From: an uncultured Roseobacter sp.
Lineage (GTDB): Bacteria; Pseudomonadota; Alphaproteobacteria; Rhodobacterales; Rhodobacteraceae
Direction of reading: 5' to 3'
DNA length: 64,000 nucleotides
Assembly (NCBI RefSeq): GCF_947496515.1
Contig: NZ_CANMDB010000001.1
Location: forward strand, 558,001 to 622,000
Shown here: piece after piece, positions 27,334 through 36,907 of the stretch
Position numbering within the stretch: position 1 is the stretch's first letter
Layout: each line of letters opens with the position of its first letter
Position numbers and translations under genes: made by a program
The notes under the pieces: generated by a model
Database searches by the model: none
The model's input: the letters and a program-made list of their open reading frames with translations, nothing else
What the model was told of the DNA's origin: nothing

Positions 27334-28683
27334 ATGTCGAACTCTAACTTCACGCGCCGCGGGCTGATCCGCTCGGGCGCTGTTGCCGGTGCTGCGGGCA
27401 TCGCGCTGCCGACATATCTGCGGGCCGATGCGCACGCGGGCTATCTGAACGCACCACAGGGCGACACCGTCACACTGGGCTTCAACGTGCCACAGTCGGG
27501 TCCCTATGCGGATGAGGGCGCGGACGAACTGCGCGCCTACGAGCTTGCTGTCGAGCATCTGAACGGCGGCGGCGACGGCGGCATGCTGAACACTTTCACG
27601 TCCAAGGCGTTGCAGGGCAACGGGATCCTGGGAAAGAAGGTCGAATACGTCACGGGCGACACGCAGACCAAATCCGACGCGGCTCGCGCCTCTGCCAAGT
27701 CCATGATCGAAAAGGACGGCGCGGTGATGATCACCGGCGGGTCGTCCTCCGGTGTGGCCGTGGCCGTACAGGCGCTTTGCCAGGAGGCAGGCGTGATCTT
27801 CATGGCGGGCCTCACGCACTCCAATGACACGACGGGCAAGGACAAGCGGGCCAATGGCTTCCGCCACTTCTTCAACTCCTACATGTCCGGTGCTGCTCTG
27901 GCGCCCGTGCTGTCGAACGCCTACGGCAACGACCGCAACGCCTACCACCTGACCGCAGACTACAACTGGGGCTACACCACCGAGGAAGCCGTGCGCTCCT
28001 CTACCGAGGCACTGGGCTGGAACACCGTGAACGCCGTCAAAACCCCGCTGACGGCCACCGACTTCTCCGCCTACATCACGCCGGTGCTGCAATCGGACGC
28101 GGATGTGCTGGTGCTGAACCACTACGGCGGCAACATGGTCAACTCTCTGACCAACGCGGTGCAGTTCGGCCTGCGCGACCGGATGGTCAACGGCAAGCAG
28201 TTCGAGATCATCGTCCCGCTCTACAGCCGTCTGATGGCCAAGGGTGCGGGTGCCAACGTCAAGGGCATCTTCGGCTCCACCAACTGGCACTGGTCCTTGC
28301 AGGATCCGGGCAGCAAGGCCTTCGTGCAATCCTTCGGCACGAAATACGGCTTCCCGCCCAGCCAGGCGGCGCACACGTGCTACGTTCAGGCGCTGCTCTA
28401 TGCGGATGCGTGCGAACGCGCGGGCACCTTCAACCCCTGCGGTGTGGTCGAAGCGCTCGAAGGGTTCGAGTTCGACGGCATGGGCAACGGCCCGACGCTC
28501 TACCGCGCCGAGGATCACCAGTGCTTCAAGGACGTGCTCGTGGTGAAGGGGAAAGAGAACCCCACCTCCGAGTTCGACCTGCTGGAGATCGTCGAGGTCA
28601 CACCCGTCGATCAGGTGACATACGCGCCGGATCATCCGCAGTTCGCGGGCGGCTCCTTAGGCACCTGCAACCCCGGCGCCTGA
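27334..28683 (+). CDS. ABC transporter substrate-binding protein, branched-chain amino acid type
   Basis: 449 residues. The N terminus has a twin-arginine signal (FTRRGLIRSGAVAGAAGIAL), so it is probably exported folded to the periplasm. The rest is a type I periplasmic binding protein: VTLGFNVPQSGPYADEGADE, ITGGSSSGVAVAVQALCQEAG, DYNWGYTTEEA. This matches the LivJ/LivK-like branch. Four permease and ATPase genes follow, making a complete importer. GGGAGGAACTTA precedes the ATG. The ligand is unknown: the family takes amino acids, amides, urea and aromatic acids. Confidence 0.9.
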   Translation: MSNSNFTRRGLIRSGAVAGAAGIALPTYLRADAHAGYLNAPQGDTVTLGFNVPQSGPYADEGADELRAYELAVEHLNGGGDGGMLNTFTSKALQGNGILGKKVEYVTGDTQTKSDAARASAKSMIEKDGAVMITGGSSSGVAVAVQALCQEAGVIFMAGLTHSNDTTGKDKRANGFRHFFNSYMSGAALAPVLSNAYGNDRNAYHLTADYNWGYTTEEAVRSSTEALGWNTVNAVKTPLTATDFSAYITPVLQSDADVLVLNHYGGNMVNSLTNAVQFGLRDRMVNGKQFEIIVPLYSRLMAKGAGANVKGIFGSTNWHWSLQDPGSKAFVQSFGTKYGFPPSQAAHTCYVQALLYADACERAGTFNPCGVVEALEGFEFDGMGNGPTLYRAEDHQCFKDVLVVKGKENPTSEFDLLEIVEVTPVDQVTYAPDHPQFAGGSLGTCNPGA

Positions 28684-28773
28684 TCCGACCCAAGATACAG
28701 GGCGGCGCAATGCCGTCGCCCTGTCCTGCCCCGGGGCAATCGGGGCATTCACTCGCTTCATGAAGGTGCGACC

Positions 28774-29805
28774 ATGGACGCAATCATTCTGCAGATTCTC
28801 AACGGTCTGGACAAAGGCTCGGCTTACGCGCTGATCGCGCTCGGTCTGACGCTGATCTTCGGTACGCTGGGGGTCGTGAATTTCGCTCACGGGGCGCTGT
28901 TCATGATCGGGGCCTTCTGCGCTGTCACACTCAGCCGGATCCTGACGCTGAGCCATGAAGTCGTGGACGAGACCCGCACCGATTTCCTGGGCAATCCGCT
29001 GAAAGTGGATGTGCCCTACCTCTATGACATCTTCGGGCAGACCACGGGCGATGCGATCATCGACTGGGCGGTGCCCATCTCGATCCTCTTTGCGATCCCG
29101 GTCATGGTCTTTATCGGCTTTGCCATGGAACGCGGGCTGATCAAGCACTTCTACAAGCGCCCGCACGCGGACCAGATCCTCGTGACCTTTGGTCTGGCCA
29201 TCGTGCTGCAGGAGATCATCAAGTATTTCTACGGCGCCAACCCCATTCCCACACCCGCCCCCTCCGCCTTTACCGGCTCTTTCGATTTCGGCGCGATGCT
29301 GGGGTTTGATCCGGGCAGCATCATCTACCCTTACTGGCGGATCATCTATTTCATGTTCGCCGCTGTGATCATCGGTGCGGTCTTTGCCTTCCTGCAATTC
29401 ACCACCTTTGGCATGGTCGTCCGGGCTGGTATGGCCGACCGCGAGACCGTGGGCCTTCTGGGCATCAACATCGACAAGCGTTTTACCATCATGTTCGGTA
29501 TCGCCGCCGCCGTCGCGGGGCTCGCAGGGGTGATGTACACGCCCATCAACTCGCCCAACTACCACATGGGCATGGATTTCCTGGTGCTGAGCTTCGTCGT
29601 GGTGGTGGTGGGCGGCATGGGCTCGCTGCCCGGGGCCGTGCTCGCAGGCTTCCTGCTGGGCATATTGGAGAGCTTTGCCTCCATGGCCATCGTGCTTGAG
29701 ACCCTGCCCGGCATCAACCAGATCATCATCTATCTGGTCGCGATCATCATCTTGCTGACACGTCCCCGCGGCCTCATGGGCCGCAAGGGCGTGATGGAGG
29801 ACTAA
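28774..29805 (+). CDS. livH: branched-chain amino acid-type ABC permease (LivH-like)
   Basis: 343 residues, integral inner-membrane permease with about 8-9 helices. It begins [20 protein letters not shown], a very typical LivH start, and contains [20 protein letters not shown] and the EAA-like loop [20 protein letters not shown]. Longer than typical LivH (about 300) because of a loop near residues 60-85 and an insertion around 150-180. Starts 90 bases after the binding-protein gene; livM-like follows after 2 bases. Confidence 0.93.
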   Translation: MDAIILQILNGLDKGSAYALIALGLTLIFGTLGVVNFAHGALFMIGAFCAVTLSRILTLSHEVVDETRTDFLGNPLKVDVPYLYDIFGQTTGDAIIDWAVPISILFAIPVMVFIGFAMERGLIKHFYKRPHADQILVTFGLAIVLQEIIKYFYGANPIPTPAPSAFTGSFDFGAMLGFDPGSIIYPYWRIIYFMFAAVIIGAVFAFLQFTTFGMVVRAGMADRETVGLLGINIDKRFTIMFGIAAAVAGLAGVMYTPINSPNYHMGMDFLVLSFVVVVVGGMGSLPGAVLAGFLLGILESFASMAIVLETLPGINQIIIYLVAIIILLTRPRGLMGRKGVMED

Positions 29806-29807
29806 TC

Positions 29808-31004
29808 ATGGGTCTGACGAAAAAAGACTTCACGCTTCTGATCATCGTGGCCGTCCTGTGCCTCTTTGCGCCCTTCATCCTGAACCCCTTCCCCGAAGGC
29901 TCCGCCATGGCGCAGTTCAACGCGGGCTACCCGGATCTGATGCAGCGGCTGGTGATCTTTGGCATCTTTGCCATCGGCTTCAACATCCTCTTTGGGCTGA
30001 CGGGCTATCTCAGCTTTGGCCACGCGGCGTTCCTGGGTGTCGGCTCTTATGCCGCGATCTGGATGATGAAGCTGCTGACCATGAACGTGATCCCCGCCAT
30101 CATCGTATCGGTGGCCGTCGCCGGGCTCTTCTCGCTGCTGGTGGGCTGGATCTCCTTGCGCCGTTCGGGGATCTATTTCTCCATCCTGACGCTGGCCTTC
30201 GCACAGATGTCCTATTCGCTGGCCTATTCCGTGCTGACGCCGATCACCGGTGGCGAAACCGGATTGCAGCCGAAATACACCGATCCGCGCATCCTAGACG
30301 GCGACCTGCCGCCCGGCGAGACACCGCGCGCCAACCTCTTCGGTCTCGACATGAAGGACAGCACGCAGATCACCATGGGGGACTGGGTCTTTACCTTCAA
30401 CGCGGGCTATTACGTGGCGGCAGTGGTCATGCTGGTGGCCTTCTACGTCTCCATCCGCATCTTCCGATCCCCCTTTGGCATGATGCTGCGCGCGGTGAAA
30501 TCGAACCAGCAGCGGCTGAACTACACCGGGCTCAACTCCAAACCCTACACGCTCGCGGCCTTTGTGATCTCGGGCATGTACGCGGGGCTCGCAGGGGGTC
30601 TGCTGGTGGCGATGGACACCCAGGTGGGCGCCGAACGGATGTTCTGGACTGCCTCCGGCGAGGTGGTTCTGATGACCATCCTGGGCGGGGCGGGCACGCT
30701 GATCGGGCCGGTGCTGGGTGCGGGCTTCATCAAGTATTTCGAAAACATCATCTCCAAGATCAACGAAAGCATCCTGCACCAGTGGTTTGCCTTCATGCCC
30801 GACGGGATCGAGGATTTCCTCGTTTCCATGGTCTACCCCTTCATCGGCAAGGGCTGGCACCTGACGCTGGGCATCGTCTTCATGCTGGTGGTGATCTTCC
30901 TGCCCGGCGGGCTGGTCGAGGGTGGCCAGCGCGTCGCGCGGCTGTTCAAGCGCCGCAAGCCCAGCAGTGACAAACCCGACGGCAAGACGACCCCCGCGGA
31001 ATAA
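29808..31004 (+). CDS. livM: branched-chain amino acid-type ABC permease (LivM-like)
   Basis: 398 residues, second permease of the importer. LivM-type motifs: [35 protein letters not shown], and the cytoplasmic coupling loop [16 protein letters not shown]. The insertion at about 150-185 ([19 protein letters not shown]) is a periplasmic loop as seen in long LivM proteins. A charged tail ([12 protein letters not shown]) is cytoplasmic. Separated by 2 bases from livH and 11 from livG, so co-translated. Confidence 0.93.
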   Translation: MGLTKKDFTLLIIVAVLCLFAPFILNPFPEGSAMAQFNAGYPDLMQRLVIFGIFAIGFNILFGLTGYLSFGHAAFLGVGSYAAIWMMKLLTMNVIPAIIVSVAVAGLFSLLVGWISLRRSGIYFSILTLAFAQMSYSLAYSVLTPITGGETGLQPKYTDPRILDGDLPPGETPRANLFGLDMKDSTQITMGDWVFTFNAGYYVAAVVMLVAFYVSIRIFRSPFGMMLRAVKSNQQRLNYTGLNSKPYTLAAFVISGMYAGLAGGLLVAMDTQVGAERMFWTASGEVVLMTILGGAGTLIGPVLGAGFIKYFENIISKINESILHQWFAFMPDGIEDFLVSMVYPFIGKGWHLTLGIVFMLVVIFLPGGLVEGGQRVARLFKRRKPSSDKPDGKTTPAE

Positions 31005-31015
31005 GGAGACAGGCA

Positions 31016-31780
31016 ATGGGCATTCTCGAGGTCAAGAACGTCGGCAAGCGCTTTGGCGGATTGCAGGCTCTGGGGGACGTGAACCTGAGCATCGCGGAAA
31101 ACACGGTGCACGCGATCATCGGACCGAACGGGGCAGGCAAATCAACGCTGCTCAACTGCCTCGTGGGCAAGCTGATCCCGGACACCGGGTCGGTGATGTT
31201 TGACGGGAAATCTGTCCTGGGGCGCAAACCCTACGAGATCAATCAGATGGGCATTTCCCGCGTGTTCCAGACGCCCGAGATCTTCGCCGATCTGAGCGTG
31301 ATGGAAAACATGATGATCCCCTGTTTCGCCAAGCGCGACGGGGCCTTTCAGATGAACGCCATCGCCACGATCCCCTCGCAGCGCGACGTGATTGCCAGCG
31401 CAGAACAGATGCTGGAGGACATGAACATGGCGGACAAGCGCCACATGCACGCAGGCTCCCTGTCGCGCGGGGACAAGCGGCGGCTGGAAATCGGCATGTG
31501 CCTTTCCCAGGAACCGCGGCTCTTGCTGCTGGACGAGCCCACCGCGGGCATGGCGCGGGCCGATACCAACAACACCATCGACCTCTTGAAGCAGATCAGC
31601 GAAGAGCGTGACATCACCATCGCGATCATCGAGCACGACATGCATGTGGTGTTCTCCCTCGCGGAGCGGATCACTGTGCTGGCACAAGGCACGCCGCTGG
31701 TCGAGGACACACCCGACCGTATCAAGGGCAACCCCAAGGTGCGCGAAGCCTACCTGGGCGAGACCCAGGATGCGGCCTGA
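31016..31780 (+). CDS. livG: branched-chain amino acid-type ABC ATPase (LivG-like)
   Basis: 254 residues, cytoplasmic ATP-hydrolysing subunit. Walker A GPNGAGKST at residues 36-44, signature region SLSRGDKRRLEIGMCL (a variant of LSGG), Walker B LLLLDEPTAGMA, and switch His in IEHDMHVVF. The C-terminal VREAYLGE matches LivG subunits. GGAGACAGGCA precedes the ATG. The LSRGD signature replaces the usual LSYGQ/LSGGQ, a variation also seen in other Liv-type ATPases. Confidence 0.93.
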   Translation: MGILEVKNVGKRFGGLQALGDVNLSIAENTVHAIIGPNGAGKSTLLNCLVGKLIPDTGSVMFDGKSVLGRKPYEINQMGISRVFQTPEIFADLSVMENMMIPCFAKRDGAFQMNAIATIPSQRDVIASAEQMLEDMNMADKRHMHAGSLSRGDKRRLEIGMCLSQEPRLLLLDEPTAGMARADTNNTIDLLKQISEERDITIAIIEHDMHVVFSLAERITVLAQGTPLVEDTPDRIKGNPKVREAYLGETQDAA

Positions 31781-31795
31781 GGAAGGACCAGTCAC

Positions 31796-32551
31796 ATGAA
31801 CGTCAAACCCGATTTCTCCAAGAACGCCAATCAGGCGGCCACGGCCCCGGCTTTCCTGTCCGTCTGGGACATGCACGCCTACTACGGCGAGAGCTACATC
31901 GTGCAGGGCATCAGCTTTAACGTCCACGAAGGCGAGATCCTCGCGCTGCTTGGCCGCAACGGCGCGGGCAAGACCTCCACCTTGCGCGCCATTGCACGGC
32001 TGGACGCGCCCGAAGTGCAGCGCGGCGAGATCTGGCTCGACCACCAGCCGCTGCACAAGATGGCCAGCCATGAGGCAAGCCAGGCGGGCCTCGGCCTCGT
32101 GCCCGAAGACCGCCGGATCATCGCCGGGCTCACGGTCGAGGAAAACCTCAAGCTGGCCCAGATCGCCCCGCCCATCGGCTGGTCGCTGGAGCGGGTCTAT
32201 GACCTCTTCCCCCGCCTGCGCGAACGCCGCACGCAGGAGGGTGTCACGCTCTCGGGCGGCGAGCAGCAGATGCTCTCCATCGCCCGGGCGCTCTGCCGCG
32301 ACATCAAGGTGCTGCTGCTGGATGAGCCCTACGAAGGGCTCGCCCCGGTGATCGTAGACGAGATCGAAAAGACGCTCCGCGTGATCAAGGAACAAGGGAT
32401 CACCACGATCCTTGTCGAGCAAAACGCCGTACGCGCCCTGCAACTGGCCGACCGGGCCGTGATCCTGGATACAGGCGGCATCGTCTTTGACGGCACCGCG
32501 GCGGAAGTGCTGGAGAACAAGGAGTTGCGGGAAGAATATCTCGCCATCTGA
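31796..32551 (+). CDS. livF: branched-chain amino acid-type ABC ATPase (LivF-like)
   Basis: 251 residues, second ATPase. Walker A GRNGAGKT at 53-60, signature LSGGEQQMLSIARAL, Walker B VLLLDEPYEGLAP, switch region TTILVEQNA. The first 20 residues (MNVKPDFSKNANQAATAPAF) are an extension before the usual LivF start. Last gene of the five-gene operon SBP-livH-livM-livG-livF. No obvious terminator follows directly; an imperfect stem lies about 75 bases downstream. Confidence 0.93.
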   Translation: MNVKPDFSKNANQAATAPAFLSVWDMHAYYGESYIVQGISFNVHEGEILALLGRNGAGKTSTLRAIARLDAPEVQRGEIWLDHQPLHKMASHEASQAGLGLVPEDRRIIAGLTVEENLKLAQIAPPIGWSLERVYDLFPRLRERRTQEGVTLSGGEQQMLSIARALCRDIKVLLLDEPYEGLAPVIVDEIEKTLRVIKEQGITTILVEQNAVRALQLADRAVILDTGGIVFDGTAAEVLENKELREEYLAI

Positions 32552-32921
32552 TGCCAGCGTGGCGGCACCTCTCGGTCGTGGTCACTGAAACTGGACGGAG
32601 TGTGAAAGGCCCCTGCGACCGCTGACCGGGTCTTGGTCTGGACGTGTGACGTCACGGTGTGTTTCCCACTTTTGGGACCCAGACCCGTTGAACCTTCCAC
32701 CGTCAGCTTGTCAGGTTTTACCGATGTCACGGCATCTCTGCCCGGGAACAGTGCCGTCCTCTCGGATAGAGGTGACGCTGCCGATGGACAAAACCGACAT
32801 TCCCGAAAAAGCGCCTAATCAAGCCACGGACGTGGCCTGAAACCAGAAGAGGGAAACCAGAACTCCCGCGCGGCGCAAACCGGAGACTTTCATCATATCT
32901 GCGCTGAAGGTGCTCCTGACC
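32552..32921. other. 370-bp gap after livF with an imperfect stem and a GTGACGTCAC palindrome
   Basis: Between convergent livF and the unknown gene at 32922-33815. CGGGTCTTGGTC (32627-32638) can pair with GACCCAGACCCG (32676-32687), 11 of 12 bases. The loop contains the perfect 10-base palindrome GTGACGTCAC (32646-32655). No T-run follows. The short frames here show no ribosome site or recognisable product. Confidence 0.45.
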
Positions 32922-33815
32922 CTAGACCCGCAGCGACACAGCGGACCCGGTCGCATGCACCGAGAGCGACGCTGCGGCCACGTGATCGCGCGTCTCCACA
33001 AAGACCGACAGGTTATCGGCCGTGCCTTGCTTGACCGTGAAGGCTTCATGCGCCCAGACAAGGGTCTGCGTTCCGGTCACCACCAGCTTACCGCGGTCGA
33101 TGTCGCTTTTCATATCCTTGATCATGTCCGACCGAAGATTGAGCAGCTCCACCTCCGTCGCCCCCTGCGCGACAGCGCGCATTCGCTCGACCATCTTGCC
33201 ATCACCGGTGTCGAACAACGCCAGCTTGGCGAGCGATATCTCCGCCTCCATCAGCTTGGCCGCGCGCAGTATCATCAGTTTGGCATCGACCTGATCGGCA
33301 ACCGCCCGGTCCACCAGGCCGTCGAATTCAGCGCGCCGCTGATCCCCTTCTGCCGCGCTGCGCCGGGCCGCATCCAGACGCAAGGCCTCCCCCGCACTGG
33401 CCAGCGCGGTCTCGTAGGCGGTCACACCTTCCTTCACGGCCTCGGGCATCCCCTCCCACAGCTCGGACGCCTTGATCTGATCCAGCGTCATATCCTGGGG
33501 CAGCGCGGTACCGCTCACCGCCTCGATCACCTGCCGCAGGGACTGGCCCAACCGGGTCGCCTCCTGTGTGAGAACATCGCGCAGCTGGCGCGAGAAATCC
33601 GAGTACATGTCCGAGGACGACATCGGCCTGCCGGGATCCGCATAGACCCCGGGCATGCCGTGATCAGGGACCCCCGAGACTGAAATTGACGGCCCGTGGA
33701 TGTCCCGCCCGCCGCCCAGCTCCGAAAAGCTGATGGCCGTGACCTGCCGTACGCGCCCTGTCTGCAAACCGCTCAACTGACCGGTGAAGCTGCTGCCAAA
33801 CCCTGAAAGCTGCAT
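32922..33815 (-). CDS. hypothetical protein, unrecognised
   Basis: 297 residues from ATG 33815, which has GGAGGGT eight bases upstream; the frame stays open to 33857. No signal peptide or transmembrane segment. The N-terminal 60 residues are Gly/Ser-rich (MQLSGFGSSFTGQLSGLQTG). The rest is Ala/Glu/Arg-rich and probably helical (ALRLDAARRSAAEGDQRRAEF, DAKLMILRAAKLMEAEISLA). The C terminus resembles a beta-strand region (KLVVTGTQTLVWAHEAF). Codon use matches neighbours, so it is likely real. Divergent from accB; no function assigned. Confidence 0.7.
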   Translation of the reverse strand: MQLSGFGSSFTGQLSGLQTGRVRQVTAISFSELGGGRDIHGPSISVSGVPDHGMPGVYADPGRPMSSSDMYSDFSRQLRDVLTQEATRLGQSLRQVIEAVSGTALPQDMTLDQIKASELWEGMPEAVKEGVTAYETALASAGEALRLDAARRSAAEGDQRRAEFDGLVDRAVADQVDAKLMILRAAKLMEAEISLAKLALFDTGDGKMVERMRAVAQGATEVELLNLRSDMIKDMKSDIDRGKLVVTGTQTLVWAHEAFTVKQGTADNLSVFVETRDHVAAASLSVHATGSAVSLRV

Positions 33816-34101
33816 CGCGCGCACCCTCCGCATCGCTCCGCGGTTGGCATTCGACACGACCGGCGGGCCCAGAAACTCTGCAGGATTCTCTGCGACCCCG
33901 ACAGCATCCGCCAGAAATCCTTACAAGCCGTGAACGCCTCGCCATAAGCATATGACACCTCCCCCGACCACTACTCGGGTGCGGCGCGGCAACTCACGTG
34001 ACGTAAACAGGCGGGTTTTCATGCCCAAGGCCTTCGCCTATAGAGGGATTGAGGACAAAGAGCCCAGCAAAGACGGCTCCCCCGAATGGTCGAGGACATA
34101 A

Positions 34102-34581
34102 ATGACAAAAAAGAACCATGATGCCGACGTGGCCTTTATACAGGCCCTGGCCGAACTGCTGCGTGAAAACGATCTGACGGAACTGCAGGTAAAAAGGGAC
34201 TATGGCGCGGACGACAGCCTGAACGTGCGCGTAAGCCGCCATCTGCAGCAAGCACCGGCCAGCGTTCAGGTTGCGGCCCCTGCCGCCGCCTCGGCACCCG
34301 CCGCAGCGCCGGCCCCGGCAGAGGCCAGTGACGACCCCGCAGACCATCCCGGTGCCGTCACATCCCCGATGGTTGGCACGGTCTATATGCAGGCCGAACC
34401 GGGTGCCGCCTCCTTCATCACCGTGGGCGCCAGCGTCGCCGAAGGCGACACGCTGCTGATCGTCGAGGCGATGAAGACCATGAACCACATCCCCGCGCCC
34501 CGCGCGGGCACCGTCAAACGCATTCTGGTTGAAGACGGCGCCGCCGTCGAATTCGGCACCCCGCTCGTGATCGTGGAATAA
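34102..34581 (+). CDS. accB: acetyl-CoA carboxylase biotin carboxyl carrier protein
   Basis: 159 residues. Short N-terminal helix ([20 protein letters not shown]), an Ala/Pro-rich flexible linker (about 55-80), then the biotinyl domain with the biotinylated Lys125 in VEAMKTMNH, and the thumb region [15 protein letters not shown] typical of true AccB proteins. Carries carboxybiotin between AccC and the carboxyltransferase AccAD for malonyl-CoA synthesis in the cytoplasm. GAGGACATA ribosome site before the ATG. Forms an operon with accC and aat. Confidence 0.96.
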   Translation: MTKKNHDADVAFIQALAELLRENDLTELQVKRDYGADDSLNVRVSRHLQQAPASVQVAAPAAASAPAAAPAPAEASDDPADHPGAVTSPMVGTVYMQAEPGAASFITVGASVAEGDTLLIVEAMKTMNHIPAPRAGTVKRILVEDGAAVEFGTPLVIVE

Positions 34582-34591
34582 GGCGCGCGCG

Positions 34592-35944
34592 ATGTTCAAC
34601 AAGATCCTTATTGCCAACCGAGGCGAGATCGCCTTGCGCGTCGTACGCGCCGCCCGCGAGATGGGCATCGCCAGCGTCGCCGTGCATTCCACCGCGGACA
34701 GTGACGCCATGCACGTGCGCATGGCGGATGAGAGCGTGTGCATCGGCCCGCCGTCGAGCACGCAAAGCTACCTGTCGGTCCCCGGGATCATTGCCGCCTG
34801 CGAGATCACCGGCGCCGAGGCCATCCATCCCGGGTATGGGTTCCTGTCGGAAAACGCGGGCTTCGTGCAGGTGGTGGAGGATCACGATCTTACGTTCATC
34901 GGCCCCACCGCGCAGCACATCCGCGTCATGGGCGACAAGATCACCGCCAAGGAAACCATGCGCAAGCTTGGGGTGCCGTGCGTGCCGGGATCTGAGGGCG
35001 GTGTCGCCACGCTGGAGGAAGCCCAGCGTCTGGGCGAAGAGATCGGCTATCCGGTGATCATCAAGGCCACGGCAGGCGGCGGCGGGCGTGGCATGAAGGT
35101 CGCGCAGAACGCCGCCGAGATGGAAAAAGCCTTTCGCACCGCCCGGGCGGAGGGCAAATCCAACTTCGGCAATGATGAAGTCTATATCGAGAAATACCTC
35201 ACCACACCGCGACACATCGAAATCCAGGTATTTGGCGACGGCAAGGGCCGCGCCGTGCATCTGGGAGAGCGGGACTGTTCGCTGCAGCGGCGCCACCAGA
35301 AGGTCTTCGAGGAAGCGCCCGGGCCCTCCATCTCCGCCGAGGAACGCGCAGCCATCGGCAAGACCTGCGCCGAGGCCGTTGCCCGGATTGACTACGCCGG
35401 CGCGGGCACGATCGAGTTTCTCTACGAAAACGGCGAGTTCTACTTCATCGAGATGAACACCCGATTGCAGGTGGAACACCCCGTCACCGAAGCGGTCTTT
35501 GGCGTCGATCTGGTCCGAGAGCAGATCCGCGTTGCCGCCGGGCTGCCCATGTCCTTTTCCCAAGACGATCTGGACATCAACGGTCACGCCATCGAGGTCC
35601 GGATCAACGCCGAGAAACTGCCCGATTTCGCCCCTTGCCCCGGTCGGATCACCCAGTACCACACGCCCGGCGGGCTCGGCGTTCGGATGGATTCTGCCCT
35701 CTATGACGGCTATAGCATCCCGCCCTATTACGACAGCCTGATCGGCAAGCTGATCGTTCACGGGCGCGACCGGCCCGAGGCGCTGGCGCGTCTCAACCGG
35801 GCCCTTGGTGAGCTGATCGTGGACGGTGTGGACACCACCGTGCCGCTCTTTCACGCGCTGCTGCAGGAAGACGCGGTTCTCTCGGGGAACTACAACATCC
35901 ACTGGCTGGAGCATTGGCTGAGCACCAATCTCCGCGACGCCTGA
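34592..35944 (+). CDS. accC: acetyl-CoA carboxylase biotin carboxylase subunit
   Basis: 450 residues, normal AccC length, no biotinyl domain. ATP-grasp enzyme that carboxylates biotin on AccB: MFNKILIANRGEIALRVVRA, HPGYGFLSENAGF, glycine loop KATAGGGGRGMKV, catalytic EMNTRLQVEHPVTE. It lies 10 bases after accB and 10 before aat. accA and accD are not in the window. Distinct from the pccA and liuD biotin carboxylases, which carry their own biotinyl domain. Confidence 0.97.
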   Translation: MFNKILIANRGEIALRVVRAAREMGIASVAVHSTADSDAMHVRMADESVCIGPPSSTQSYLSVPGIIAACEITGAEAIHPGYGFLSENAGFVQVVEDHDLTFIGPTAQHIRVMGDKITAKETMRKLGVPCVPGSEGGVATLEEAQRLGEEIGYPVIIKATAGGGGRGMKVAQNAAEMEKAFRTARAEGKSNFGNDEVYIEKYLTTPRHIEIQVFGDGKGRAVHLGERDCSLQRRHQKVFEEAPGPSISAEERAAIGKTCAEAVARIDYAGAGTIEFLYENGEFYFIEMNTRLQVEHPVTEAVFGVDLVREQIRVAAGLPMSFSQDDLDINGHAIEVRINAEKLPDFAPCPGRITQYHTPGGLGVRMDSALYDGYSIPPYYDSLIGKLIVHGRDRPEALARLNRALGELIVDGVDTTVPLFHALLQEDAVLSGNYNIHWLEHWLSTNLRDA

Positions 35945-35954
35945 TCCACGCGCG

Positions 35955-36587
35955 GTGCGACTGACACCGGACGTGCTGATGCAGAGCTATGCGGCGGGGA
36001 TTTTCCCCATGGCCGAGCACCGCGACGACCCGGAGATCTTCTGGGTCGATCCGCAACGACGCGGGGTCATGCCGATCACGGGCTTTCACGCCTCGCGCTC
36101 CCTGCGCCGGGCGATGCGGAACACCGCGCTGGAGATCAGCATCAATCAGGACTTCGAAGGCGTGCTGGAGGGCTGCGCCGACCGGGCAGACACCTGGATC
36201 AACGCCGAAATTCACAGCCTTTACGCCGCGTTGCACGCCGCAGGGCATGCTCATTCACTGGAGGTCTGGGACGGCAGCGTGTTGGTCGGAGGTGTTTACG
36301 GGGTGACGCTGGGGGCTGCCTTCTTCGGTGAGAGCATGTTTTCGCGCCGCACCAACGCCTCCAAGATCGCGCTGGCCTGCCTGGTGGACCGGTTGCGCTC
36401 GGGCGGCTTTCAGCTCTTCGATACTCAGTTCCTGACGGCGCATCTGGCGTCGCTGGGCGGTGTCGAGGTGTCGCGGGCCGATTATCACCGTGCGCTGCGC
36501 GCTGCCTGCGCGATGCAGGCGTCCTTTACGGATCCGCCGCTGCGCAGCCCTCAGGAGGTCGTGCAGCGCATGGCCCAGAGGTCATAG
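35955..36587 (+). CDS. aat: leucyl/phenylalanyl-tRNA-protein transferase
   Basis: Transfers Leu or Phe from tRNA to N-terminal Lys/Arg of proteins, creating N-degrons for ClpS/ClpAP. 210 residues; MQSYAAGIFPMAE, IFWVDPQRRGVMPI, and GVTLGAAFFGESMFSR are family motifs. The start is GTG 35955, 10 bases after accC, giving MRLTPDVLMQSYAAG. Third gene of the accBC operon. Its 3' end overlaps that of the convergent DUF2155 gene by 37 bases. Confidence 0.96.
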   Translation: MRLTPDVLMQSYAAGIFPMAEHRDDPEIFWVDPQRRGVMPITGFHASRSLRRAMRNTALEISINQDFEGVLEGCADRADTWINAEIHSLYAALHAAGHAHSLEVWDGSVLVGGVYGVTLGAAFFGESMFSRRTNASKIALACLVDRLRSGGFQLFDTQFLTAHLASLGGVEVSRADYHRALRAACAMQASFTDPPLRSPQEVVQRMAQRS

Positions 36588-36907
36588 CGCGCGTGATCCA
36601 ACGCCGAGAGCGCGGGCGCAGACGCGATCATCCAGCCGGAAAACACGCGGCCCCCATGGGTCGCATCGGCCACGTCGAGTGCGACGAAAGCATCGCCCGA
36701 GGGGTTGCCAACCGGGTATCTGCAAGAGGTGACCGTAATGCGCAGCTGCTCAAACAGCGCCGTTTGCCCTGCCCGCATCTCGATGTCGTAGACTTGACCG
36801 CTGATCTTGTCGAGCCCGCGCAGCACCACGCCATCGGCCTCCGATACCTGCTGTGCCGACGCGCTACCCGCGACAACCGCAAGAAGGAAAGCCGCCGCGC
36901 GGATCAT
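36551..36907 (-). CDS. exported DUF2155 protein
   Basis: 118 residues with a signal peptide (MIRAAAFLLAVVAGSASAQ). The mature domain (VVLRGLDKISGQVYDIEMRAGQTA ... LRITVTSCRYPVGNP ... VFSGWMIASAPALSALDHARYDLWAMRC) matches DUF2155, periplasmic alphaproteobacterial proteins of unknown function regularly encoded by the NDUFA12 gene. It overlaps mlaD by 4 bases and the convergent aat gene by 37 bases at the 3' ends. Two Cys residues could form a disulfide. Confidence 0.9.
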   Translation of the reverse strand: MIRAAAFLLAVVAGSASAQQVSEADGVVLRGLDKISGQVYDIEMRAGQTALFEQLRITVTSCRYPVGNPSGDAFVALDVADATHGGRVFSGWMIASAPALSALDHARYDLWAMRCTTS

